A DNA stretch of 64,000 nucleotides from Aliagarivorans marinus DSM 23064 (GTDB taxonomy: Bacteria > Pseudomonadota > Gammaproteobacteria > Enterobacterales > Celerinatantimonadaceae), in NCBI RefSeq assembly GCF_000429485.1, contig NZ_KE386909.1, positions 1 to 64,000 of the forward strand, written 5' to 3'. The translations under genes were made by a program, and so were the position numbers. Positions 9,733 to 17,334 of this stretch are shown here, piece after piece. Positions within the stretch are counted from its first letter, which is position 1. Every line of letters begins with the position of its first letter. Below the pieces are notes generated by a model. The model was not told the origin of the DNA and ran no database searches. It worked only from the letters and a program-made list of their open reading frames with translations.

Positions 9733-9760
9733 AAAAAGCCGCTCTTTAGAGCGGCTTTTT
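9733..9760 (-). terminator. terminator of the BMP-type ABC operon
   Basis: AAAAAGCCGCTC pairs perfectly with GAGCGGCTTTTT around TTTA. It lies 23 bp beyond the stop of the last gene of the minus-strand operon (9783). Its symmetric A and T runs could allow function on both strands. Confidence 0.9.
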
Positions 9761-9782
9761 ATACTAAGGAGGTAAACGCAGC

Positions 9783-10748
9783 TTAGCGCGACTTCACGTA
9801 AGGCTGACCTACCGCCTTCGGCGCAATGGCCTTACCGATAAAGCCGGCGAGCAGTAGCACGGTCAGTACGTATGGCAATACTTCAATCGCCTGTACCGGC
9901 ACTTCACCGATAACCGGGATCTCCACGCCTTGCAGGCGCACCGCCAAGGCATCCAGGAAGCCAAACAACAAACAGCCAAACATCACGCTGACTGGGCGCC
10001 ATTTCCCGAAGATCAGCGCCGCCAGTGCAATAAAGCCCTTACCCGCGCTCATGTTCGGTACAAAGCCCGCCGAGTGAGCAGTCGACAGGTAGGCACCCGC
10101 GATACCCGCTAGCAAGCCGGCAATCATTAGCGCGCGGTAGCGCAGCCAGGTTACCGATACACCGGCAGTGTCTACCGAGTGTGGGTTCTCACCCACCGCA
10201 CGCAGGCGCAGGCCGAAGCGAGTGCGCTGCAGGATCCACCAAGATACGGGCACTAGCGCAAAGGCCAGATATACCAGCAAGTTGTGACCAGACAGCAGCT
10301 TGCTGTATAGCGAGCCAATCAGCGGCACATCTTGCAGCATGCCAGCCAGCGGCAGGTCGATGGCTTGGAAGCGTTGGTCGCCCACTAGCGATGGGGTTTG
10401 ACCGCCTTGCTCGAACCAGTAACGGCCCAGGGTTACAGTCAGTCCGGCAGCCAGCATGTTGATGGCAGTACCCGATACGATCTGATCGCCGCGATGAGTA
10501 ATTGAGGCGAAGCCGTGTATCATCGCCAGCGCAAAGCCGGTGGCCATGCCCGCCAGCAAGCCCATCCATACGCTGCCAGTTGCATAGGAGGTAGCTGCTG
10601 CGGCAAAGGCTGAGCCCAGCAGCTTACCTTCCAAGGCGATGTTCACAACGCCTGAGCGCTCAGAGAACAAGCCCGCCAGCGCCAATAGCAGCAGTGGGGT
10701 GGCAACACGCAGGGTGGCGTCTAGCAATAAGATAATGGTGTCAAACAT
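9783..10748 (-). CDS. BMP-family ABC transporter permease 2
   Basis: A 321-residue inner-membrane permease of the branched-chain amino-acid/nucleoside type (BPD_transp_2 family), with eight or more hydrophobic helices. The motifs LLALAGLFSERSGVVNIALEG at the N-terminus and FGCLLFGFLDALAVRLQG near the end are typical of the NupQ/YufQ-like half of nucleoside importers. It is the last gene of a four-gene minus-strand operon and lies 2 bp from permease 1. A perfect terminator follows. The role would be import of nucleosides or a similar ligand supplied by the BMP-domain protein at 13536-14537, though permease 1 is interrupted. Confidence 0.92.
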   Translation of the reverse strand: MFDTIILLLDATLRVATPLLLLALAGLFSERSGVVNIALEGKLLGSAFAAAATSYATGSVWMGLLAGMATGFALAMIHGFASITHRGDQIVSGTAINMLAAGLTVTLGRYWFEQGGQTPSLVGDQRFQAIDLPLAGMLQDVPLIGSLYSKLLSGHNLLVYLAFALVPVSWWILQRTRFGLRLRAVGENPHSVDTAGVSVTWLRYRALMIAGLLAGIAGAYLSTAHSAGFVPNMSAGKGFIALAALIFGKWRPVSVMFGCLLFGFLDALAVRLQGVEIPVIGEVPVQAIEVLPYVLTVLLLAGFIGKAIAPKAVGQPYVKSR

Positions 10749-10750
10749 GC

Positions 10751-11878
10751 TTAGGCCTCCTGAGTGTTCACTTGATTGGCGCGCGATGCAGTTAGCGCCA
10801 GGTAGATTTTCTCGACCGGTTTAACCAGCATCAGCGACAGTGCGCCGGAGAACAGTACCACCAGTGACTGAACCACTTCGACCATCTCACGTTCGATGTT
10901 GGCATACTCAAACGACAGCTCATTACCGCCTTGGAACAGGATGCCGAACAGCAAGGACGCAAAGAAGATACCGATCGGGTGGCCGCGGCCAATCAGTGCA
11001 ACAGCAATACCGGTAAAGCCGTAGCCCGATACAAAACCCAAGCGGATCTGCTGGCTATAGCCCATCACTTCGTTCATACCCAACATGCCAGCCAGTGCGC
11101 CAGAAATCAGCATCACGATAACGGTCAGGCGTTTCGGGTTGATACCGCCATAGGTCGCAGCGGTTGGGTTTGAGCCCAGCGCGCGGATAGCGTAACCCTA
11201 GCGGGTGTGCCATAGCAGTAGCCACACCAATACCAGTGCTGCCAGTGCTAGGAAGAACGACAGGTTCAGCGGGCTGCGCACAAAGTCGATGCCAAACCAA
11301 CCGAGGATGTCATGCATCATTGGCAGGTGGGCATTGCTTTCAAACACGGCCGATACCGCCGACATTTCGCCTTCTGGCTTGAGGACATTCACCATCAGGT
11401 AAACCATCAGCGAGGCCGCGATGAAGTTAAACATGATGGTGGTGATGACCACGTGGCTGCCGCGATAGGCTTGCAGGTAGGCGGGGATCAGTGCCCAGAG
11501 CGCACCAAAGGCCATACCCGCCAACAGCGCTACCGGGAAGACAATCCAAAATGGCATGCTTGGGCCAAGAAGCAAACAGACAAGGCCGGTGCCCAGACCA
11601 CCGATATAGGCCTGACCTTCACCACCAATGTTGAACAGGCCAGCGGAGAAGGCAATCGCCACCGCCAAACCCGTGAAGATAAAGTTGGTGGCGTAATAGA
11701 GGGTGTAACCCACACCTTCTTGGTAACCGAGAGCGCCCTCGATCATTAGCTGGGCCGCGTCTAGTGGATTCACGTCCACGGCAATAAACACCAGCGCCGA
11801 TACCGCGAGCGCCAGAGCTAGGTTAAGTAGGGGTAGCAGCAGGACGTTGATCCACGCTGGCAGTTTGTTGTTGTTCAC
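10751..11878 (-). pseudogene. BMP-family ABC transporter permease 1, in-frame amber stop
   Basis: The two open segments (11198-11878 and 10751-11197) are in the same frame and together encode a full 375-residue permease of the NupP/YufP type. They are separated by one TAG at 11198-11200. The flanking peptide reads LLWHTR-stop-GYAIRALGSNP; in related permeases a tryptophan usually sits there, so TGG to TAG is the simplest explanation. No frameshift or other decay is visible, so the change is recent, a sequencing error, or read through by a suppressor. The start ATG overlaps the ATPase stop by 4 bp. The 226-residue N-terminal product would lack the second half of the membrane domain. Confidence 0.88.
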
Positions 11879-13452
11879 AGCGCCTCTCCTGCGGTGTCAG
11901 CTTGCTTGAGTTCATCGGGGATTACATTGGCCATCATCATGCCCAAAATACGTTCGTTGGCTTTGTCGGCTGCGACTTCACCAACAATTTGGCCATCGAA
12001 CATGACGATGATGCGATCTGACAGGGCTAGGATCTCATCGAGCTCTACCGATACCAGCAACACGCCTTTACCTTGGTCGCGCATGTCGATGATGCGCTTG
12101 TGGATGTATTCGATAGCACCGATGTCCACACCACGGGTTGGCTGGCCGATCATCAGTACATCGGGGTCTTGGTCTACTTCGCGGGCGATAATCAGTTTCT
12201 GTTGGTTACCACCAGAGAACAGCGAACTGCGCAGTTTAGGATTACGCGGGCGTACGTCCCACTCTTCCATCAGGCCCTGACAGTATTCAGTGATGTCTTT
12301 GCGCTTGCTTAGCCACTGGCCGTTGAAGCGTGGCTGTTCTTGAATGCCCAAAATGGCAGACTCTTCGGCCGAGAAGTTTTTCACCAGGCCCATGCTTAGG
12401 CGATCTTCCGGTACGTGACCGACTTTCATCTCGCGCACCAGCTTGGCGGAGCTTGGGTTGTCGGCAGTAATTCGGTTGCTGCCGATCTTCACTTCGCCCT
12501 TGGTGGGCTCGAGGATACCGGCCAGCACTTCCATCAGCTCGGATTGGCCGTTGCCGCTTACCCCTGCTACGCCAACCACTTCTCCGGCGCGGATCTCTAA
12601 GTCGACTGCTTTTAGCATGTCGACGCCGCGGCTGTCGGTGTAGGTCAGCTTCTCGGTGGATAGCAGTACCTCGCCTGGGGTGGCATCTTGCTTCTCGACT
12701 TTTAGGCGAACCTTACGTCCTACCATCAGCTCGGCCAGCTCTTCTTTGCTGGTCTCGCTGGTTTTTACATGGCCAACCATCTGGCCTTGGCGCATTACCG
12801 AGACATTGTCGGTAATCGCTAGAATTTCGCGTAGTTTGTGGGTGATCAGCAAGATAGTGACACCTTGGTCGCGCAGCGAATGCAGAATGCGGAACAGGTG
12901 ATCGGTTTCTTGCGGCGTCAGTACCCCGGTGGGTTCGTCGAGAATAAGGACTTTCGCACCACGATAGAGGGCTTTGAGGATCTCCACCCGTTGTTGCAGG
13001 CCCACAGGTAGCTCATCGATGGTGGCATCGAGAGGGACATCCAGCTGGTACTCATGGGCCAAACGTTGCAGCTCTTTGCGCGCTTTGCGCAGGCTGACGT
13101 TAAGCATGGCGCCGTCTTCAGCACCCAGTACCACGTTTTCCAATACAGTAAAGTTATCTACCAGCATGAAGTGCTGATGCACCATGCCAATGCCTGCCGC
13201 AATCGCTTCACGAGAGTTGGGAATATGGCAGATTTGTCCATTAACCAAGATGTCACCTTGGTCTGCTTCATAGAAGCCGTAGATGATGTTCATCAAGGTG
13301 GACTTACCGGCGCCATTTTCGCCGATGATACCGTGCACGGTGCCCTTGGGAACCTGCAGGTTAATGTTGTTATTGGCGTGTACGTCGCCAAAGCGTTTGT
13401 CGATACCGCGTAGCTCTAGAGCCAGGGCCTGGTTCGGCCGGGAGTCGGACAT
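11875..13452 (-). CDS. BMP-family ABC transporter ATP-binding protein (double ATPase)
   Basis: A 525-residue protein with two ABC ATPase domains, as in sugar and nucleoside importers (RbsA/NupO type). Domain 1 has GENGAGKST (about 43-51) and Walker B LILDEPT; its signature region is degenerate. Domain 2 carries GVSGNGQSE in place of a canonical Walker A, but keeps the signature FSGGNQQK, the usual asymmetry of this family. It would couple ATP hydrolysis to the two permeases encoded downstream. The gene follows the binding-protein gene after an 83-bp gap containing a hairpin. Confidence 0.93.
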   Translation of the reverse strand: MSDSRPNQALALELRGIDKRFGDVHANNNINLQVPKGTVHGIIGENGAGKSTLMNIIYGFYEADQGDILVNGQICHIPNSREAIAAGIGMVHQHFMLVDNFTVLENVVLGAEDGAMLNVSLRKARKELQRLAHEYQLDVPLDATIDELPVGLQQRVEILKALYRGAKVLILDEPTGVLTPQETDHLFRILHSLRDQGVTILLITHKLREILAITDNVSVMRQGQMVGHVKTSETSKEELAELMVGRKVRLKVEKQDATPGEVLLSTEKLTYTDSRGVDMLKAVDLEIRAGEVVGVAGVSGNGQSELMEVLAGILEPTKGEVKIGSNRITADNPSSAKLVREMKVGHVPEDRLSMGLVKNFSAEESAILGIQEQPRFNGQWLSKRKDITEYCQGLMEEWDVRPRNPKLRSSLFSGGNQQKLIIAREVDQDPDVLMIGQPTRGVDIGAIEYIHKRIIDMRDQGKGVLLVSVELDEILALSDRIIVMFDGQIVGEVAADKANERILGMMMANVIPDELKQADTAGEAL

Positions 13453-13485
13453 TAGCTGTTACTCTTACTGTGGATTAAACGGCAG

Positions 13486-13511
13486 AAAGCCTCCGCTTAC
13501 GGAGGCTTTTT
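13486..13511. terminator. intra-operon hairpin between binding protein and ATPase genes
   Basis: AAAGCCTCCG pairs with CGGAGGCTTT around CTTA. On the minus strand it follows the binding-protein gene and precedes the ATPase gene. Its minus-strand U-tract is short, so it may reduce rather than stop read-through and so favour the binding protein over the membrane components. Confidence 0.65.
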
Positions 13512-13535
13512 GTTAATTAATGGCGCAGTGCAGGC

Positions 13536-14537
13536 TTAGAAGCTGCAGTCATTGCTCGCCATGTAGTCGTGTACTTTGATCTCGCCATCGATGATCTGCT
13601 GGGCGATCGCTTTAACCGCTTCTTCGTGCTCAGCGCTTACCAGGTCACGGTTGTATTCATCCAGTGCCCAATCGATGCCGCCAGCAGCCAGGTTACGTAC
13701 GTCCAGACCGGCTTCGAAGTTGCCTTCTTTGTACTCAGCGAATACGTCGTAGGTAGACTTACCTACCAGCTTAACCATTGAGGTAAGCATGGTGCCTGGG
13801 AACATGTAGTTCTGGTTAGAGTCTACACCGATGGCCAGTTTGCCTTCGTCTTTAGCAGCTTGGTAAACACCGTTACCTGAACCGCCAGCTGCCGCGAATA
13901 CTACGTCAGAACCACGTGAGAACTGGCTCTTAGCCAGCTCTGCACCACGTACTGGATCGGCAAACGCAGAAGGGGTAGAACCGATCATGTTCTGGTAGTA
14001 GCCGATGTCAGCATTTACGTGCTTAGCACCTTGCTCGTAACCACAAGCGAACTTACGGATTAGTGGGATGTCCATGCCACCCACAAAGCTCACGGCGTTG
14101 GTTTCAGAAACCATTGCAGCCAGCGCACCTACCAGGAATGAACCTTCATGCTCTGCGTAAATCAGCGATTTAACGTTTGGCAGGTCAACTACAGAATCGA
14201 TGATTACGAAATCAGTCTCTGGGTATTTCTCAGCCACTTTAGCCAGCGCTGAAGAGTAGTTGAAACCTACGGTGATAATCGGTGAGTAACCACGGCGAGC
14301 CAGACGGTCCAAGCCTTGTTCACGCTGGGTTTCGTTAGCTGGGGTGTATTCGAAAACACTTACGCCGCTGTCGTTTTGAAAAGCGGTCACGCCATTTTCA
14401 TAGACTGCTTGACCAAAAGAACGGTCATGTTTACCGGCTGTATCATAAGAGACAGCAGGTTTGAACTCAGCTGCAGAGGCAATGCTGCTTAGTGACAGGG
14501 CTACCGCAGCGGCGGTTAGAGAAATAGCGTGTTTCAT
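13536..14537 (-). CDS. BMP-family substrate-binding protein (nucleoside-type importer)
   Basis: A 333-residue periplasmic protein with a signal peptide (residues 1-22, ending ASA-AE). The mature domain has the basic-membrane-protein (PnrA/Med) fold signatures: VSYDTAGKHDRSFGQAVYENG near the start, IITVGFNYSSALAKVAEKYPETDFVIID, and FVGGMDIPLIRKFACGYEQG. PnrA-like proteins bind purine nucleosides. It lacks a lipobox cysteine, so it should be soluble. It is the first gene of the operon, with GAGAGGA before the ATG, and would capture the ligand for the ATPase and permeases encoded downstream. Confidence 0.92.
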   Translation of the reverse strand: MKHAISLTAAAVALSLSSIASAAEFKPAVSYDTAGKHDRSFGQAVYENGVTAFQNDSGVSVFEYTPANETQREQGLDRLARRGYSPIITVGFNYSSALAKVAEKYPETDFVIIDSVVDLPNVKSLIYAEHEGSFLVGALAAMVSETNAVSFVGGMDIPLIRKFACGYEQGAKHVNADIGYYQNMIGSTPSAFADPVRGAELAKSQFSRGSDVVFAAAGGSGNGVYQAAKDEGKLAIGVDSNQNYMFPGTMLTSMVKLVGKSTYDVFAEYKEGNFEAGLDVRNLAAGGIDWALDEYNRDLVSAEHEEAVKAIAQQIIDGEIKVHDYMASNDCSF

Positions 14538-14577
14538 TCGATCCTCTCGAAGTAACGTTGTTAATTTTGTTAAAATC

Positions 14578-14686
14578 TACCTTCCATGAAAGGTAAATTT
14601 GCTTCGGATTCTTAATCTCGGTTTGGAGCTCTACATAATAGCTTTTTCGAGCCACTAAAAACACTGTGATTACTGTGCTGTAATCA
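14578..14686. promoter_or_regulatory. two palindromes upstream of the BMP operon
   Basis: TGATTAC and GTAATCA form a perfect 7-bp inverted repeat with a 6-base spacer (14667-14686). TACCTT and AAGGTA form a second with 6-bp arms (14578-14595). They lie 41-149 bp upstream of the binding-protein start. A repressor or activator site is plausible for the first; the second may be a leader hairpin. No regulator can be named. Confidence 0.4.
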
Positions 14687-14802
14687 TAGTTGATATCCAT
14701 CACTTTGCAGTCTAAGCGCGGTAGGTGTAGATGACCGGTCCAAAAGCGGGAAGCAAATTTACCACCTGGTAATATTTAATCAAGCTGTCACAAAAATCTA
14801 CT

Positions 14803-14833
14803 TTGATTTTCATCTTCGTTTGATTTTCATCAA
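14803..14833 (+). promoter_or_regulatory. tandem FNR-like boxes upstream of TSUP gene
   Basis: TTGATTTTCATCAA (14820-14833) is a perfect match to the FNR consensus TTGAT-N4-ATCAA. A second copy, TTGATTTTCATCTT (14803-14816), matches at eight of ten positions; the two are 17 bp apart. The perfect box ends 59 bp before the TSUP start, a distance that fits class II activation. Oxygen-dependent control is inferred. The remainder of the 355-bp gap shows no gene. Confidence 0.6.
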
Positions 14834-14892
14834 GCAATTAACACCGCTCAGGCAGTAGTATTCGCCGTTTTTTCATCTCCGGGGCATACAAA

Positions 14893-15795
14893 ATGCTAAT
14901 GAATGCGCTTCAGGCGGTATTGGTTGCGGGCATTATTGCGTATTGCGCACTCCTTTATAAATCCTTTAGAAAGCAAGCTCACTATGGGCGCTTGGACCCT
15001 AATACGTCGATGCTCAAAGTGGGTGTTGTGGGTGCGATAGCAAACTTTCTGGATACCCTCGGGATCGGCAGCTTTGCCATTAAAACTGCGTTTTATAAGC
15101 AGTTTAAGATGATCGATGACCGGGTGCTGCCGGGCACCTTGAATGGTCAATGTGTGCTGCCGACCATGACTCAGGCCTTGTTATTCATTGGCGCGGTGCC
15201 GGTGGACCCTCTGACCTTGATTAGTATGATCGTTGCCTCTGCAGTAGGCGCAGCAGTCGGTGCTAAGTACGTTGCTAACTGGAATCGTCAGTTAGTGCGT
15301 TTGGTCATGAGCATCTCACTGCTGATCGTCGGTATGTTGATTCTGGCAGGCTTGATGGGCTGGTTCCCCTTAGGTGGCGAGAAGATGGGCCTGACCGGAC
15401 TGCCGCTGCTGATTGGCATTGCCGGTAACTTCGTATTTGGAGCGCTGATGACCGTGGGCATTGGCCTGTATGCGCCATGTATGACTCTAGTGTACTTGCT
15501 GGGGATGAACCCGATGGCAGCCTTCCCCATTATGATGGGCTCGTGCGCCATCCTGAGCGTGTTCTCATCGGGTGCGTTTATGCGTCAAGGCGCCTTTGAT
15601 GCCAAGGCTGTGCTGGTTGTGGCGATTGCTGGGCCGATTGCCGTGGTGGTGGCTGCGACCTTGGTGCAAAACATGAACCTAGAGATGCTAAAGTGGTTGT
15701 TAACTGTGGTGGTGTTCTACACCGCTATTACCATGTACCGCTCTTGGCAAAGCACTGAGAAACTGACGGCGCAGCGCTTGGCAAAGGCTGTGTAG
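14893..15795 (+). CDS. TSUP-family (TauE/SafE) membrane transporter
   Basis: A 300-residue inner-membrane protein with about eight hydrophobic helices. The repeated small-residue motifs (VGVVGAIANFLDTLGIGSFAIKTAFYK near residue 43, FGALMTVGIGLYAPCMTLVYLLGMNP near 185, each quoted by core residues) fit the sulfite exporter TauE/SafE family, whose members move sulfonates, sulfite or other organic anions. Start ATG 14893; ATG 14899 is an alternative. Expression is probably oxygen-regulated by the FNR-like boxes upstream. It shares a bidirectional terminator with the convergent OFA transporter. Substrate unknown. Confidence 0.88.
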   Translation: MLMNALQAVLVAGIIAYCALLYKSFRKQAHYGRLDPNTSMLKVGVVGAIANFLDTLGIGSFAIKTAFYKQFKMIDDRVLPGTLNGQCVLPTMTQALLFIGAVPVDPLTLISMIVASAVGAAVGAKYVANWNRQLVRLVMSISLLIVGMLILAGLMGWFPLGGEKMGLTGLPLLIGIAGNFVFGALMTVGIGLYAPCMTLVYLLGMNPMAAFPIMMGSCAILSVFSSGAFMRQGAFDAKAVLVVAIAGPIAVVVAATLVQNMNLEMLKWLLTVVVFYTAITMYRSWQSTEKLTAQRLAKAV

Positions 15796-15812
15796 TCGCC
15801 CCATCAAGCCCA

Positions 15813-15848
15813 GCAAAAAAGGCAATCCAAGTGGATTGCCTTTTTTGC
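15813..15848. terminator. bidirectional terminator between TSUP and OFA genes
   Basis: AAAAAAGGCAATCCA pairs perfectly with TGGATTGCCTTTTTT around AG. It lies between convergent stop codons at 15795 and 15862 and has T6 on both strands, so it can serve both genes. Confidence 0.93.
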
Positions 15849-15861
15849 ATTGTGGGGCCGA

Positions 15862-17118
15862 TTAAGCGTGAGCTTGCTGGGTTTGAATCGCCAGCTTGGC
15901 GCGGGCCTGTTTGATATAGGCCTGCATCACCATACTCACCACCAGTGCCAGTACAAAGGCACCGGAGAAGATATACAGTGGGGTCTCATAAGAGCCGGTT
16001 GCTTCACGTAGGAAGTTGTTGATCTGCGGCCCTGCTAGGCCTGCTGCCGCCCAGGCGGTAAGCACGTAGCCGTGAATAGCGCCTAGCTGCTTGGTGCCAA
16101 ACAGATCGCCAATAAAGGCTGGTAGGGTTGCAAAGCCACCACCGTAGCAGGTGAGGATGGTAAACAGCACAACCTGGAACAGCAGCGCACTTTTAATGCT
16201 CGGCAGCCAGATAAAGGCGACGATCTGAATCGCGAAGAACGCCATGTAGGTCGTGCCACGACCGATGACATCGGAAAACGACGCCCAGCCAATTCGGCCC
16301 AAGCCGTTGAACAGTGACATCAGACCGACCACCAAAGCGGCGCTGGCGGCGTTCATGCCGACTGACTCTTGAGCCAGTGGGGATGCCGCAGAGATAACGC
16401 CGATACCGCAAGAGATGTTAATAAACATCATGATCCACAGGCCCCAGAACGGCGCTGTTTTAACGGCTTCGTTGGCGGTCATTTGGGTCAGGTCTTGCTT
16501 AACTTCTTGCGCGCCAGACTCGACGGCTGCCTTCATGGTATCGGGCATCCAACCTTCCGGTGGGCGCTCCAGGTAAGAGGCCGAGGCCAGCATGACTACC
16601 AAGTACACCGAGCCCATAATAAAGAAGGTGGCAGGGATACTGATGGTTTCCATGATGTAGTTAAAGATGGGGCTGGCGATCATCGCACCAAAGCCAAAAC
16701 CCATAATTGCCAGGCCGGTGGCCAGTCCGCGTCGGTCCGGGAACCACTTCACCAGTGTCGACACCGGGGTGATATAGCCAATCCCTAATCCAATCCCCCC
16801 GAGTACCCCATAGCCGAGCCACAGCACATAGAGGTTTTCAATGGAGGTGCCGATGCCTGCGATCAGAAAGCCGCCACCAAACAGAATGGCGGCAACGGTG
16901 CCTGCGCGGCGTGGTCCATGTTTTTCAACAAAGTGCCCCATTACCGCAGCAGAGAGGCCGAGGCAGAAAATGGCGATGCTAAACATGGTGATAACCGAAC
17001 TGGAGCTCCAGCCGTAGGTGGTTTCAAGTGGGTTTTTGAACACCGAATAGGCATAGACCGAACCAATAGACGCGTGTACGCCTACGGCTGACGCGGCGAT
17101 AAGCCAGCGATTTTTCAT
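15862..17118 (-). CDS. OFA-family MFS transporter
   Basis: A 418-residue major-facilitator protein with twelve hydrophobic helices. The N-terminal sequence up to GSVYAYSVFKNPLE and the motif YITPVSTLVKWFPDRRGLATGL near residue 117 are characteristic of the oxalate/formate antiporter (OFA) group. That group covers exchangers of small organic acids (oxalate, formate, lactate, pyruvate). A central cytoplasmic loop lies near residues 195-225. The gene is transcribed alone, convergent to the TSUP gene. Substrate cannot be assigned. Confidence 0.9.
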   Translation of the reverse strand: MKNRWLIAASAVGVHASIGSVYAYSVFKNPLETTYGWSSSSVITMFSIAIFCLGLSAAVMGHFVEKHGPRRAGTVAAILFGGGFLIAGIGTSIENLYVLWLGYGVLGGIGLGIGYITPVSTLVKWFPDRRGLATGLAIMGFGFGAMIASPIFNYIMETISIPATFFIMGSVYLVVMLASASYLERPPEGWMPDTMKAAVESGAQEVKQDLTQMTANEAVKTAPFWGLWIMMFINISCGIGVISAASPLAQESVGMNAASAALVVGLMSLFNGLGRIGWASFSDVIGRGTTYMAFFAIQIVAFIWLPSIKSALLFQVVLFTILTCYGGGFATLPAFIGDLFGTKQLGAIHGYVLTAWAAAGLAGPQINNFLREATGSYETPLYIFSGAFVLALVVSMVMQAYIKQARAKLAIQTQQAHA

Positions 17119-17274
17119 AACGTAGTCCTTACAGAATGTTGAGATTTCCTTAATAACTCCCCACTCTAGGCTGGACCTGTTGACGATAGTTTGACCTATG
17201 TCAGTTTGTACTTAAGTCTAATGGCCACCTCCGACTGGTGTGCCAAAAAGTGTTAAGTAGCTCTAATTTGGGGT

Positions 17275-17309
17275 GGTGCCAGCAAGCGAGGGATCGCGTT
17301 GTTGGCACC
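17275..17309. repeat. long imperfect hairpin downstream of barA
   Basis: GGTGCCAGCAA pairs with TTGTTGGCACC (10 of 11) around a 13-base loop. It is 26 bp beyond the barA stop on the minus strand. No U-tract follows on that strand, so it may be a 3'-end stem or a protein-binding site. The gap 17119-17334 otherwise shows nothing. Confidence 0.4.
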
Positions 17310-17334
17310 TTTATAAAGTGTCTGATTGGATGAA

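Noticed and set aside
11312-11749. 145-residue plus-strand open frame
   Set aside because: Antisense to the permease 1 gene, histidine- and glutamine-rich low-quality translation, no ribosome site.
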